Assembly (NCBI GenBank): GCA_025526995.1
Contig: JAHLKG010000001.1
Span: forward strand, 1,302,001-1,366,000
DNA: 64,000 nt
Direction of reading: 5' to 3'
Source of the DNA: Powellomyces hirtus
Taxonomy: Eukaryota > Chytridiomycota > Chytridiomycetes > Spizellomycetales > Powellomycetaceae
A program made the translations under genes and the position numbers. The notes below the pieces were generated by a model. The model searched no databases. It was not told the origin of the DNA and was given only the letters and a program-made list of their open reading frames with translations. Positions 34,207 through 45,600 of this stretch are shown piece by piece (position 1 is the first letter of the stretch; each line of letters opens with the position of its first letter).

Positions 34207-36623
34207 ATGGGAGGAAGCAGAAAGCAACCATTCAGCCAGAAGGCAAAGAAAGCACAGCTGAAAGAGAAAAGAGCTAGAAATGCAGAGAAGGACGATGATT
34301 GGGGCTGGGACGACCCGGAACCTGAACAGAATGTAAAATTTGCCCCAGGAGTCCGGAGCAGGCCCACAAACGACGAAGCTACGGTCATATTTGCGAACGA
34401 GCCGAACTCGGACACTTTTGAGTCAAATGTAACGGATGCTGCATATGGAAAGGGAGAGCTGGAATCCGTGTTCGCCAAACTGCCACCGGACGTCGTTGAA
34501 AAGCGAAAGAAGGAGAGCACGCAGCCGCTGCAGTACTTAGCTCCTGTATGACAACCTTGTCTTGATTTGTATATACACATACTATTGCTTATCAAACTCT
34601 TCTGGCAGAATGCTATGGAAGTGTCATTTGAGGAGCTTTACTCCGCAGATGCCGTCATCGATATCCCAAAGCGACCAGAGTGGTCATACGGGGAATCAAA
34701 AGCAACGTTGGAAGAACGGGAAGAGAAGTACTATGAGCAGTGGATGTCAGATGTGTACAAGAAGCACCGAGCAGATGAGCTCAGCTACTTTGAACACAAT
34801 CTGGAGGTCTGGAGACAATGTAAGTTATTGCCCTTATCGGTCACACATACCTCCTTCCACATTGGAAGTTCCTAACATTGCTCATCATTCAGTATGGCGC
34901 GTTGTGGAGATATCGTAGGTGTATACAAGTATTTGGAATGTCAGAGCGCTCTCTTTGAGGCTGAACATTTGATTAGAGACATCATTTTGTTCATCGTTGA
35001 CGTACGACACCCCGTTTTGCATTTCCCTCCATCACTCTATGACTACGTTGTTAAGGAGTACGGCCGGAAGTTGGTTCTGGTATTCAACAAGGTACAGAGA
35101 CTTGTTCGATCATGTCGCCCCTCACATAGTTGACATTTTCTGCAGATTGACTTGGTAACTGCCGAAACACTGCATGCCTGGACCAAGTACTTCCTTTCCC
35201 GATTCCCTAAGCTTGTGATAGCCAGCTTCAGCTGTTACTCCAAGGATGAATTTTTGAAGTCAGACGAAGTGACACGTATGCCAAACATTAGATCATGTAA
35301 CTTTTCTTGAGAGCACGCAACTGATCCAGCGTTTATAGCATTAAAATCTGGAGGCCGGCGCAGCCACAAAAGCACATTCCGGGCTGTTGGCATTCCCGAT
35401 ATCTTACGTGCCTGTCGCGACGTGCATTTAGTGAAGAATGGGAGTGAAGTGAACTGGCAAGAACTGATTGAGATGGCCGAAGCTGAGTCGAGAAAGAGAG
35501 ATGAGGAAGATCGGAGAAAGGAAAACGATCAGTTCGAAGGCTGGCGACGGAGGAGAATGAAGAGGATGGGCGAGAAGAATGAGCTGGAAGAGGGGCTTAC
35601 CGAGAGTGAGAGCGATCAGAGTTCCGATGAGACTGGTGAGTGCTCAGCGTGTGTTGTTGCCTGGACGTGGTTCTGATCCGCATGTATAGATGTCACGACG
35701 GAGTTGGCGCGGCAATTAGATGAAGGACCACATGGAGAACCGCACAGCGAGTGGGTTACTCTTGGGCTGTTAGGTGAGTCTTGCCCCGGAAGGCGTCTTT
35801 GGCGATAGTCATGGTCATCCTAGCATTCTCATTAACATATGTCTCTCAAAGGACATCCGTATGTATATATTTAGCGTTTAAAGTAGCCATTTGCTGCTGG
35901 CTTGACATCGCATTGTCAATCTTCAGAAATGTCGGGAAGTCATCTCTCATCAACAGTGTCATGGGAAAGAAAGTGGTATCGACATCCCGGACTCCCGGAC
36001 ACACCAAACACTTTCAGACCATTCACCTCACGTCAAATGTCCGACTATGCGACTGCCCCGGTTTGGTATTCCCGAGCATCATCCCGAAACCACTCCAGGT
36101 ATGGAAGATTATTGACTCTAGACATTATCCGCAGAGATTGACCTCTTGTTCTGCTCATTCCTAGATCCTCTCTGGAATGTACCGAATCTCCCAAGTACAA
36201 GAACCCTACACCGCCGTCGCGTATCTCGCGGCCCGTGTACCCCTCGACAAAGTGCTCGCCCTGCACCATCCGGACCAAGAAGACTTCGAAGACCCCGAGA
36301 TGTGGCAATGGTCAGCATGGAAGATCTGCGAAGCGTTTGCGCTCCAACGCGGGTTCATGACTGCACGCGCGTCTCGACCCGATGTTTACAGAGCCGCCAA
36401 CATGATTCTCCGCATGTGTGCCGATGGAAGGATTCTGTTGAGTTTCAAGCCGAAAGGCTTTGCGGAAGGCAGGTGGAGTCAGGATGATGGGGTGCCGTCT
36501 GTGGATAGGCGGGAGCTATGGGCTGATGAACATGGTGATGAGGATGGGAGCGACGGGGATGGAAGTGAAGAGCTCCAGGCTAGTGGAGGGGCATTTGATT
36601 TATTGGCCGGGTTGGAGATATGA
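34207..36623 (+). CDS. GNL1: GNL1-like circularly permuted GTPase
   Basis: Ten exons: 34207-34545, 34609-34819, 34893-34914, 34977-35091, 35146-35275, 35339-35635, 35690-35773, 35852-35858, 35927-36098 and 36165-36623; about 611 residues (human GNL1 607). It is a YlqF/YawG-family GTPase with permuted motifs: G4 (NKIDLVT) precedes G1 (GHPNVGKSSLIN), G2 and G3 (CDCPGLVFPS). Other marks: WSYGESKATLEEREE, ELSYFEHNLEVWRQ, ISDIILFIVDVRHP, YRISQVQEPYTAVAYLAAR and DVYRAAN. Members are nucleolar or cytoplasmic ribosome-assembly GTPases; GNL1 itself is linked to ribosomal proteins. The eighth exon is only 7 nt (GACATCC) and encodes the His-Pro before NVGKSS; the third exon is 22 nt. The acidic C-terminus is typical. 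Confidence 0.94.
35852..35858 (+). other. 7-nt microexon of GNL1
   Basis: GACATCC sits between acceptor TCTCAAAG and donor GTATGT. It completes Gly-His-Pro just before NVGKSS in the P-loop; without it the flanking exons do not join in frame. Confidence 0.78.
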
Positions 36624-37634
36624 TCACACGCATTTCATCGATTTTACCAATCACACTGCGCCTGATAAAGATAAATTGCAGCAAATCACAGTGCTTGATT
36701 TGGTTTTAGTTGATGTGAAGGCATTACATGAGGAAGGCTACAGAAAACTCGTAGCTCGGCACCAGAAACCCAATGACCCAGAGATAGACTTTAATGAAAA
36801 ACCATTCATTGAAGGGTAACCCGGTATCAACTCTGTCTGAACTCCGCAGCTTAAGGGCCGAGGTTGCAGCATTGTACTGACCGACGCACCACCGAAGTTT
36901 AAGACATGAACGGCAACTGCAGGTGCCAGATTCTTCAGATGTAAGCTTCACGCCCCGAATGAGTACAAGTTAGAGACAGCACTCTCATCGTTCATGGTGG
37001 TATATGTGCTTATAGTGCGTTTTCCAGAATGCTTGGAGAAGAATCGCGAGTTTAGATGAGGTCAGCAGAACGCGTCAGTACCAGATGGCAAGGCGAATGC
37101 GCAGAACGGACGCAGTCAACCTGCCCATGAACAAAGCGTGTGTTGCTCTCCGCATGCGGATGTAAAGGCGACTGTCCCGGACACATACCCGGAAGTCGTA
37201 TATACCGATAGCGCTCCCGCGGCTAGCGATGAGCGGGATCAGAGCCGTGGGAGTCAAAAAGATATTGAGAGGATCGCTGGCCACAAAGGCTTCGGACAGC
37301 ACCGCAGCTGGGGTGAATCAGCGCTGCATATCACCAATCGTGGGGCGCAAGGGTCCGGGGTAGCAGACTAGACGAAAGTTTGCTATTCTTGCGCACGACC
37401 GCGCACTCGTCGCGCATGTACAGCAAGAATGATCAAAATTGTCCTCGCACTCAAGTGCTTGAGTTCCTCGAATGCTCTCCCTTGTTCAGCAGCTTCTTAT
37501 CCAGCGAAAACTAAACATGGTCGCCTTCGCGTCTGTGTGCAGGCACGAATTGACGCTGAAGGAAATATACTGTACAAAGAGAGTTGTCATTTTGTATAGA
37601 TTAGATTGCGCTCAAAAGCACATGCATCTACACT
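36624..37634. other. Unresolved region with coding-like fragments
   Basis: About 1 kb between GNL1 and the C5orf34-like gene. Plus-strand fragments look coding-like: KALHEEGYRKLVARHQK up to a stop at 36817-36819, a shifted frame reading STLSELRSLRAEVAAL, and after a GT-AG-like gap, WRRIASLDEVSRTRQYQ through ALRMRM and a stop near 37166. They do not join without a frameshift, so this may be a decayed gene or chance. A further frame (37138-37371) has no features. Confidence 0.3.
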
Positions 37635-39341
37635 TCACGCCTTTGTTTGCGTCCTAATCAAATAGGCGCGATTTCTTCTCAAGCACTGCAAGGCCACTTG
37701 CTCCAAGGCCATTTGCTCAGCTTCCTCAGATTGCAGTCCATCCCCTGGTCCATCCCCACCGTGCTCGCCCTCCTCACGGGCAGCCGCAGAATGGGCAAAT
37801 CTCAAAAGTGGGCGAACATACTGTTCACTGCCAATGGGGTTCTGGGCGCGGACGATTAGTTTGTCACCGTTCGGCTGACTGATTTCAGCCAGGGGACTGT
37901 TAGCGAGCAGCTCTGCGACGACGCCGTCTTCAAAGAACCCACGAATGCGCCCCGATGAAAAGGTCGTGAACGTGCCTGTGCCGGGAATTTTTACTGTGCG
38001 GTGAGCGTGGTCAGTTCCCGGCCGGGTAGCGGGACGTTGAGGCGCGGGTCTTTTGAGATGACATTGTACCACAAGTTGTTGCAGTTTGATCATCTCACGT
38101 ACAATGGCGGCAATGGGATAGCTGATTTGATCGATGTTGGAAGACACGCAAATACGAAGATAAAAACAACCTATCGCTCACCTCTCGCCGCTGCTCGCAT
38201 CTCTGATAACCGGTAGTATTGGTCCGCAGGGGTACATCTCATCCTCAAAGTCGGAAGTCGGGGACGGCTTTCGGCAAATGTTAAGGAACCGAAAGTCATC
38301 GTCACAACTGATGACAATGTCATTAGTGAATGCCTGGACTTGAGCGGAGAAACTATCTCGCAGCCCAATTGTGGCAGGAAACACATGATATGTTGTGTCA
38401 TCGGTGTATGAGACATGGGGGATGTTGGGGGCTGAAGGGGCCTTGAGCATAGCGCCGCCAGAATCCACCGGGAAACTGGGGGCACATGCTAGCGGGGTAG
38501 TGACATATGGTCTTTCCGGGTCACCGATGCCTGCAATTGAGATACTGGGAATGGCTGCTTGGCAAAAGTTAGTGAAGAGCCACCAGAGGACTGCAAATGG
38601 CAGAGAACGTCTGGTAGTAGGGAGGTACCTCCACATTGAAACAACGCCAGTTGTAAAGGATATTTCCAATGCGATGGTGGATCTCTCGTAGAGAAACACT
38701 GCTCGATCCACAAATACAGATACTTGTAACGCTTCTTCCCGGCGTGTCTCGCGGAGATGAGATCGTCGGGATCCAACACCGCGGTTGGATACCGGACTGT
38801 GAACGAACGACAATGTGGAGCAAGCGCCAAAGATATCGAGTGATCTATTGTTGATATTGTGCCCTTTGTAGTAGACGCTTCAGAAGCCTTTTGAAAAGCG
38901 ATAGGGCCGGGCCAGCGGGCTGACACAATTTTTGTATTTGTCTGTTCAGCCTTTGTTAGACACTGAAGGTCATTCCCTTAGCAGCCTCTTACGGACCTGT
39001 AGACATTGTCTCAAAGTTTCTTCGTCAAGGAGACTTGCGTGCACATACGCAAACTCCGCAAAGGTGTTTCGGAATGCCAGCAGTCGCAAGAGCGCGGGCC
39101 TCAAATGACTGTCAACAGCAGCCGATATATACCGACGACCAAAGACACTTCCATCTGGGATCCCATGCGGTTCATTTCCATGGTCGGTTTCACCATACTC
39201 AACGTACAAGTATGCTCCGCTTGGGGATAGATGGATGTTGGCCAGCACAGGCTGTTTGCTGAACGGAGAGATCAGCGATACTCCTTCTGCTTTTGCGCTG
39301 TTATCACGGTAGAGTGTGCATCGCATAGACGGTGGCATCAT
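37635..39341 (-). CDS. C5orf34-like protein (polo-box-related)
   Basis: Four exons: 39341-38997, 38941-38629, 38557-38182 and 38121-37635; about 506 residues (human C5orf34 is 638). The N-terminus (SMRCTLYRDNSA, LLAFRNTFAEFAYVHASLL) matches the pattern in which an initial strand with an acidic turn precedes an ALxFRN helix. The middle has YLWIEQCFSTRDPPSHWKYP, close to the YTWVKQCW...EEWKYPLSLAL block of the animal protein. The C-terminal part has GRIRGFFEDGVVAELL and PNGDKLIVRAQNPIGSEQYV, polo-box-like strands with an EDG turn. Function is unknown; animal C5orf34 has predicted PLK4-type polo boxes, so centriole association is only inference. The last 45 residues are Glu/Gly-rich and not conserved. 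Confidence 0.68.
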
Positions 39342-39598
39342 ATGCTGTTCGATCCAGCGCTGTGCATGCCTATATGTACCAGCACAAAGTCCTAGTCCTC
39401 TGCGACAAGCTGCAATGGAAATGCTTAAGGTTCCATCCGAGGTTGGCCTTTGAGCTGTTTGAGGTCGCGTTGTCCCGCGTTCCAAGGCCCAAGCCTCACT
39501 CGATCATTGCAACTGTGCCAAAAACGCTCCGATTCTGAATCCTGCCCCTCCACATCCTCACCTACACATAAATCGACACCCCGGCACGGTCAAACAAT

Positions 39599-40000
39599 AT
39601 GTCATCCACCCTCGGCCGCTTCTTCTCTCCCCGTTCTCCCTACCCGTACCTCCTAGCCGCAACCGCCGGTCTAGGATGGTGGACATCGGTAGTCCTCCAA
39701 AACATCAATTCCCAAAAAGCGCATTCAGGAATCTTCAAAGCGGTCATATACCATATCCGCCACGATCAACAGGCACGGGAGATGTTGGGCGACGAAATCA
39801 CGCATGACACAAAACTCCATCCGAGTGTCAAGGGCAAGATCAACATGCTGAAGGGGAATGCGGATGTGGAATTCGTGGTTGAGGGGAGCAAGGGACTGGG
39901 AATGGTGCATTATAGGGGAAGGAGGGGACAGGACGAATGGGATAGTGAGATTTTCACGTTGACAGATAGCAAGGGGGCCAAGACGCTGGATCTCCACTGA
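39599..40000 (+). CDS. COA1: COA1-like cytochrome oxidase assembly protein
   Basis: A single exon of 133 codons starting MSSTLGRFFSPRS. Residues 1-20 are Ser/Arg/Pro-rich as in a mitochondrial presequence; one hydrophobic helix follows (YPYLLAATAGLGWWTSVVL). The intermembrane-space domain has the TIM21/COA1 pattern: a helix with IYHIRHDQQAREMLGDEI, then strands including INMLKGNADVEFVVEGSKGLGMVHYRG. Coa1 acts early in Cox1 maturation with Shy1 and Mss51 in yeast. Length and one-helix topology fit. It is head-to-head with the C5orf34-like gene. Confidence 0.8.
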   Translation: MSSTLGRFFSPRSPYPYLLAATAGLGWWTSVVLQNINSQKAHSGIFKAVIYHIRHDQQAREMLGDEITHDTKLHPSVKGKINMLKGNADVEFVVEGSKGLGMVHYRGRRGQDEWDSEIFTLTDSKGAKTLDLH

Positions 40001-40576
40001 TGTTCGGTCATCCATTGTTTCCCGCTCTGCGAGTCTCCGCCATGATACCATCGAACCTGCCGCGACAGCATCCGCTACCACCGCTACTCCTCTTCATTCT
40101 CTGCCATCCGCTCCGCCGCCACAGCCAGTCACGGTACGAGAAGGCTTGTTGGACCGAGAACCACTAACGGAGCAATTCGCGACCCCGCGCTAGGATCTCC
40201 CGCATGCCTGGTTCAGCATAACGATTAATTTGTACTTTTTGATTAAGTGATATATGTCAACAATGCTAAGCGACCAACATACGTATGATTGATGTAAAAT
40301 TCTTGACGACTGCAAGATACAAAATTAAGTTCCATCAACCAAGTGAATAATCAAGGACGAATAGATCATGCTCAATGACTGATCGAGATAGATATAAAAC
40401 ATTTTACTAAAATATTTAAAAAGAGGCAAACATGGGGCGGCCTTCTCGGAAGGCCAGATTGCCCTGTACAGAAACTGTCATGGTACCGGGCCCCAGACCG
40501 GTGCTCGAGTTCGATAATCTAATGATTTAATGATTGTTCGGTGATCGGGTTGATGTGAAAAGGCGACATCAAGCTC
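40001..40576. other. Convergent spacer COA1 / SAM synthetase
   Basis: AT-rich (especially 40210-40430), flanked by two gene 3' ends; probable 3' UTRs and poly(A) regions. No gene seen. Confidence 0.5.
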
Positions 40577-41899
40577 TTAGAACTTGAGGGCCTTGGGCTG
40601 CTCCCAGCTGAACTGGTCGCGACCGAAGTGTCCGTAGGACGCGGTCTCCTCGTAGCAGGGCTTGAAGAGGTTGAGCTCCTGCACAATGACTCCCGGGCGG
40701 AGGTCGAAGTTGTTCTTGATGATGGTCAAAAGCTCTTCGTTTGTCTTCTTTCCGGTACCGTAGGTGTCGATGAAAATGGAGGTTGGCTCAGCAACACCAA
40801 TGGCGTAAGAGAGCTGGACAAGGGCACGACGAGCGAGGCCGGCAGCGACGAGGGACTTGGCAACCCAACGGGCAGTGTAGGCAGCGGAACGATCGACCTT
40901 GGACCAGTCCTTTCCGGAGAAGGCACCTCCACCGTGCGCACCCCAACCACCGTAGGTGTCGACGATGATCTTACGTCCGGTCACACCGGCATCACCCTGG
41001 GGTCCGCCGATGATGAAACGGCCAGATGGCTGCAAGTGGTAGATGGTCTTGTCATCAAGGTATTTGGCGGGGATGACAACCTGAAACAAAGTGGAATTCG
41101 GTAAGCATAACGAAATGATGTTGATTGAAGCAGCGGCCACATACCTTGATAATCTTCTCCATCAGCTCCTTCTGGATCTGCTCGTTGGTGATCTCAGGGG
41201 CGTGCTGGGTAGAGATGACAATGGTGTGGACGCGCTGGGGCACGGGCACACCACCGATCATCTTGTACTCAACGGTGACCTGAGTCTTAGAGTCGGGGCG
41301 CAACCACGACATCTGACCGTCGCGACGGTGCTCAGACATCTTCTGGTTGAGCTTGTGGGCGAGCATGATGGTGAGAGGCATGTACTCGGGGGTCTCGTCG
41401 GTGGCGTAACCGAACATGATACCCTGGTCACCGGCACCAATGTGCTGCAGGTCATCACCGTGCTGGACCAGGGAAGAGGTCAGCTCGGGGGACTGCTGCT
41501 CAATGGCAACAAGAACGTTGCAGGTCTTGTAGTCGAAACCCTTGCTGGAGTCGTCGAAACCGATACGCTTGACGGTCTCACGGATGATCTTCTGGTAGTC
41601 GAGGGTGGCCTTGGTGGAGATTTCACCGAGAACCATGATCATACCGGTTTTGGTGGCGGTCTCGCAAGCGACTCGGGACATCTTGTCCTGAGCGAGGCAA
41701 GCGTCCAGAATAGCATCGGACACTGGAATACGGGGATGGGGAAGGAAGATCAGCACGGATGTCCGAGATCAGATGGCCGGTGATGGGGGGCATCTCCTGA
41801 AAGCTGCGCAAGTAGGGCGTGCTTACCTTGGTCGCAGATCTTGTCGGGGTGACCCTCACCGACGGACTCTGATGTGAAAAGGAAAGTTTCTTCTGCCAT
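40577..41899 (-). CDS. SAM2: S-adenosylmethionine synthetase
   Basis: Three exons: 41899-41827, 41722-41145 and 41080-40577; 384 residues, the standard fungal length. It makes SAM from methionine and ATP. Signatures: [50 protein letters not shown], the methionine-site loop, [19 protein letters not shown], the phosphate-loop [15 protein letters not shown] and [12 protein letters not shown]. All catalytic Lys/Asp/His positions I can check are present. Codon use is strongly C/G-ending and biased relative to neighbouring genes, as expected for a highly expressed enzyme. A TATA element lies about 82 bp upstream of the ATG. Confidence 0.98.
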
Positions 41900-42657
41900 T
41901 GCGAACGATGGGGTATGTGTGCTTGGGGGACGGGGGAAGGAGCAAGTCAGGCCGGGGGGGCGTGGGAACGGTCTGGGGGTCTTTTATAAAAAGCGGGCGA
42001 GTTGGCGGCCACCTCCAAGTTCTTGGGGAGCAAAGAAAGGCAGTGCTAATTCTGGGCTCTGCTGTGGTCTGTCGGGACATGTAGCGGATGAGTTGCGTCG
42101 CCCCATAAGTTGGGAATGTCAGTTTGGGATCGCGCAACTTCCCTCCAGTCCAATTCGCTGCTGCGCAAATGAGAAAAAATCACGTGCTGACACGCCACTG
42201 GCCGTCACCGCGTGTCCGAGAGGTCCGATGTACTTTTTGAAGGGACGCGCTGTGACACGGTGGAAAGTCAATCGCTACGTCCGACCCGTCGCTTTGTTGA
42301 GTAATCTTTCCATGTGATGCGGAATATGACATAAAAAAACAATGTGGCGCCCGAAAGGTGGGCAAGAGGAGGAAGAAGTTATGGTAAAAGAAAATTAAAT
42401 TGGAGCAGCATGCTTTCCATAGATGACGCGCCGATCCAACAGCGACGTGCTAAAGAGATATTATCCTTTGTCGCCTTGGGAGCCAAGAGAAGTATTGGTG
42501 CTATGAAGGGTACCGTCTGCCGCTTCCCATATTGTCTTCCGTGGCAGGTCCAAGCCGAGGAGAAAAGCGCCAAATGTTGCAGGAGGGAGGACGAGAGAGA
42601 TGTCTAATATCGTCTCTCTTTCGCGTCCGCTCTTTGTCTCTCTCCTTCTGTCTTCGT
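41900..42657. other. SAM synthetase promoter and ATPase 3' flank
   Basis: Upstream of the SAM synthetase start and downstream of the ATPase stop. It contains G/C-rich runs and a TATA box near 41985; the remainder (42100-42650) has no convincing gene. Confidence 0.5.
41981..41988 (-). promoter_or_regulatory. Candidate TATA box of SAM synthetase
   Basis: On the minus strand TATAAAAG lies about 82 bp upstream of the ATG at 41899. A strong consensus at a highly expressed gene makes it plausible. Confidence 0.6.
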
Positions 42658-45600
42658 CTAACCGCGAGTCGACCATCTGGTCGGGTACATTTGCAGGCCC
42701 ACAACGTCGCGGTTGTAGTTGACAGGTTTGCCTATGTAATGAGAGCCAGGTAAGCAAGCGGCATCGCGGTTTGTTGATACTGCTGGTGAACATGTGTTGG
42801 TCCAAAAAGGAACCGAGAACTTACGTGTACGCAGATACCACGTCCTCAGAATCGAGTATGCATACAGAAAACAGCCGTTTGCAATAGGAACTAACCACAC
42901 CAATGGAGACAGGTGGTAGTCCGTGCTAAATGCAATGTTGATGGGCGGGACGTAGACAATGATGATCACAAGTACGAAACCGATGAGGATCCCGCCAAAG
43001 CTGTGCTTGTTGGCAAACATGCCCCTTCCAATAGGGTATCCGAGGCGAGCCTTGCAAATAAAGTGGTTGAAACATTGCGTAAAGAACAGGGCCATGTAGT
43101 AGCCAGACTGTCCCACATTGTGGCAGATTTCCTGATCATCGGGACTCTGAATAAACGAACGGCATAAATATGGTTAGTTTTCGCCCGTAGTACAATATTT
43201 CATATCAAGGACTTGCCAGATCTCCAATGAAGCTTTGTTTCTCCGGGTCAATACCGGATGTGCCCCAAGTCTCTCCGTTGTTAACGATAGAACGAGGCGT
43301 ACAGCGCTTGTCGTGGTAGTACTGTCCAACAAAGTACGTCAGAAGACATCCAAGCGTTGTGATGACACCGGCTTCCAGATATGCCCACGAAAGCACTTGA
43401 CGGTCAACAAGCACTTCCTCTTCTGTTCGCTCCAGTTTGTCTCTCCAGAATCTGGCAGTGAACACTGAAGCGACGCCGCGAACCAAACCACTGATCCTCC
43501 CACCAACTGTTTTGGGGCCAGCAGTTCCTGACTCGATGTCAACGGGTGGACCGTTGGCTTCTGCTTCCAATTGTTTGCGCTTCAAACGCTCCACCGAAGC
43601 GGGCGTAACAGGTTTACGCGGACTCAGCTTCATCAGACCGGTCTTGCTTTCCGGGGGATCCCATGCGTAACTGAGAGCAATCGGCAGCTCGAACCCAAGA
43701 TCCGTCACCAAAATCAGCATGGATCCCATAGGAAGCGGTAGGGGCACAATAATATACAGAATGTTGGCCAACACTGTAACGCAAAGTCAAGTTCAGATTT
43801 TTGGACTAAGAAACTGTCCCCGGCTCGACTAACCTTGAGGTATGGTGTGAGTAATGGTATACTGGATGGACTTTTTCAGGTTCTGGAAGATCAATCGACC
43901 TTCTTCAATTCCGCTCACGGTGCTGGCAAAGTTGTCGTCGATCAAAATCATAGCGGCGGCTTCCTTAGAAACGTCACTTCCACTGACGTTCATGGCGATA
44001 CCCAAGTCGGCCTTCTTGAGGGCTGGAGAGTCGTTTACACCATCTCCAGTAACTCCGACAATGTGACCACGTGCCTGGGCACGCTTGACGATTTGCAACT
44101 TGTGTTTCGGGGAAGTACGGGCAAAAATGATCTCCTCCTTGTCGAAAATGTTGTCCCAATCAGCTTCGGCCAAATGATCGATCTGCTCTCCGTGGATTAC
44201 GATGGCATTGACATCGCTCTCGGGAACCTGTTCAATGTCCACTTCGCGCTTCTTCGCGATCATTTCCTTGGTGTCTTGCAACATCAGATTGATTTTGCGA
44301 CCGATGGCCTCAGCTGTCAGTGGGTGGTCACCAGTGACCATCATGACTTTGATACCAGCCTCACGACAGTGTCCAATAGCTTCACGTACTCCATGCTTGG
44401 GCGGGTCTTCCAGCGAAATTAGCCCGTAGAACGTCAGACCGGTGGAAGGGTAGTTCTGAGGGTCCTTAGTGAATACGAAATTCTCAGGATACGTATCTCC
44501 GGGTAAAGCTAGCGCGGCAAAAGCCAAGACTCTGTGGCCCTTGGAGGCCATCAATGTGTAGGTCTTTTCAAATCGCGCCTTGTGATCGTCCGTCATAGGA
44601 ACAGGCTCGCCATTCTCGAAGAAAGTGGTGCAAAGACGCAAAACACGTTCCGGAGCACCTTTCAGGTAGAGCATCAAGTCCCCCTTGGAGTGTTTCTTCT
44701 TGTGAATGGTCATCGCCCACTTGTTGTCCGAGTTGAAGGGAATCTCCAAGACTTTGGTGTATCGATCGTATATGCCGTCAAACTCGGGGATTTTGCCCGC
44801 GGCGTGACGAAGAAGGCCGGTTTCTGTGGCGTCTCCTAATATTGGTCGCTCAGCAATCGGACCTTCTGTGCTTTCGAATCGCGCCCGAGAGCACAGGGCA
44901 GCAATGTGAACGATTTCATTGGCACCAGGAGCATCCATGTCGAGAGTTTTAGCCTCCTGTGCTTCAACCGATGACTCGGACATTGACTGAGCAAAGTACA
45001 GTTCACCTCCAGCCCAAATGTAAGTAACTGTCATTTGGTTACGGGTGAGGGTGCCGGTTTTGTCGGTCGCCAGCAAGGTAATTGCTCCAAGAGTCTCTAC
45101 ACCCTGCAAATCTTTCACCAATACATTCCGCAGAGCCATACGCTTGGCAGCAAAAGTGAGCAACACCTTAATATAGACAAACTTTAGTCACAGAAGTTGG
45201 AAAGGTCGTCACGCATGTAGCAATCCCTTACGGTCACAGTAGCAGGCAAACCTTCAGGGACGAAACTGACGAATGTGCCAATGGCAAAGTTCAACGCGGG
45301 GGAGATTGCCAGACCTTTGGCGGTTATGGCCAAAATGAAGAAAACAATTGCGACGACAGCAGCGAGCGAGGCGATAAGCATGACAAACGTGTCGATTTCG
45401 GAAGTCAGAGGAGACTTTCCGCGTGTTTCATTTGCCGTAAGGGAGGCAATCTGCCCAATGACCGTATGGTCACCAGTTCGCACCACGATTCCGTAACCAT
45501 CGCCTGTTAGTACGATAATAGTGAGTCGCAATGTTACTCCAAGTTAAGACGTGACTAGTCGTACCATTTACAGCCAAAGTTCCATTGAACACCAAGTTAG

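Noticed and set aside
41091..41783. 230-codon open frame antisense to SAM synthetase
   Set aside because: A mirror of the strongly biased SAM synthetase exon; biased codon use often leaves the opposite strand open.
43835..44422. 195-codon frame antisense to the ATPase
   Set aside because: Shadow of the long ATPase exon.
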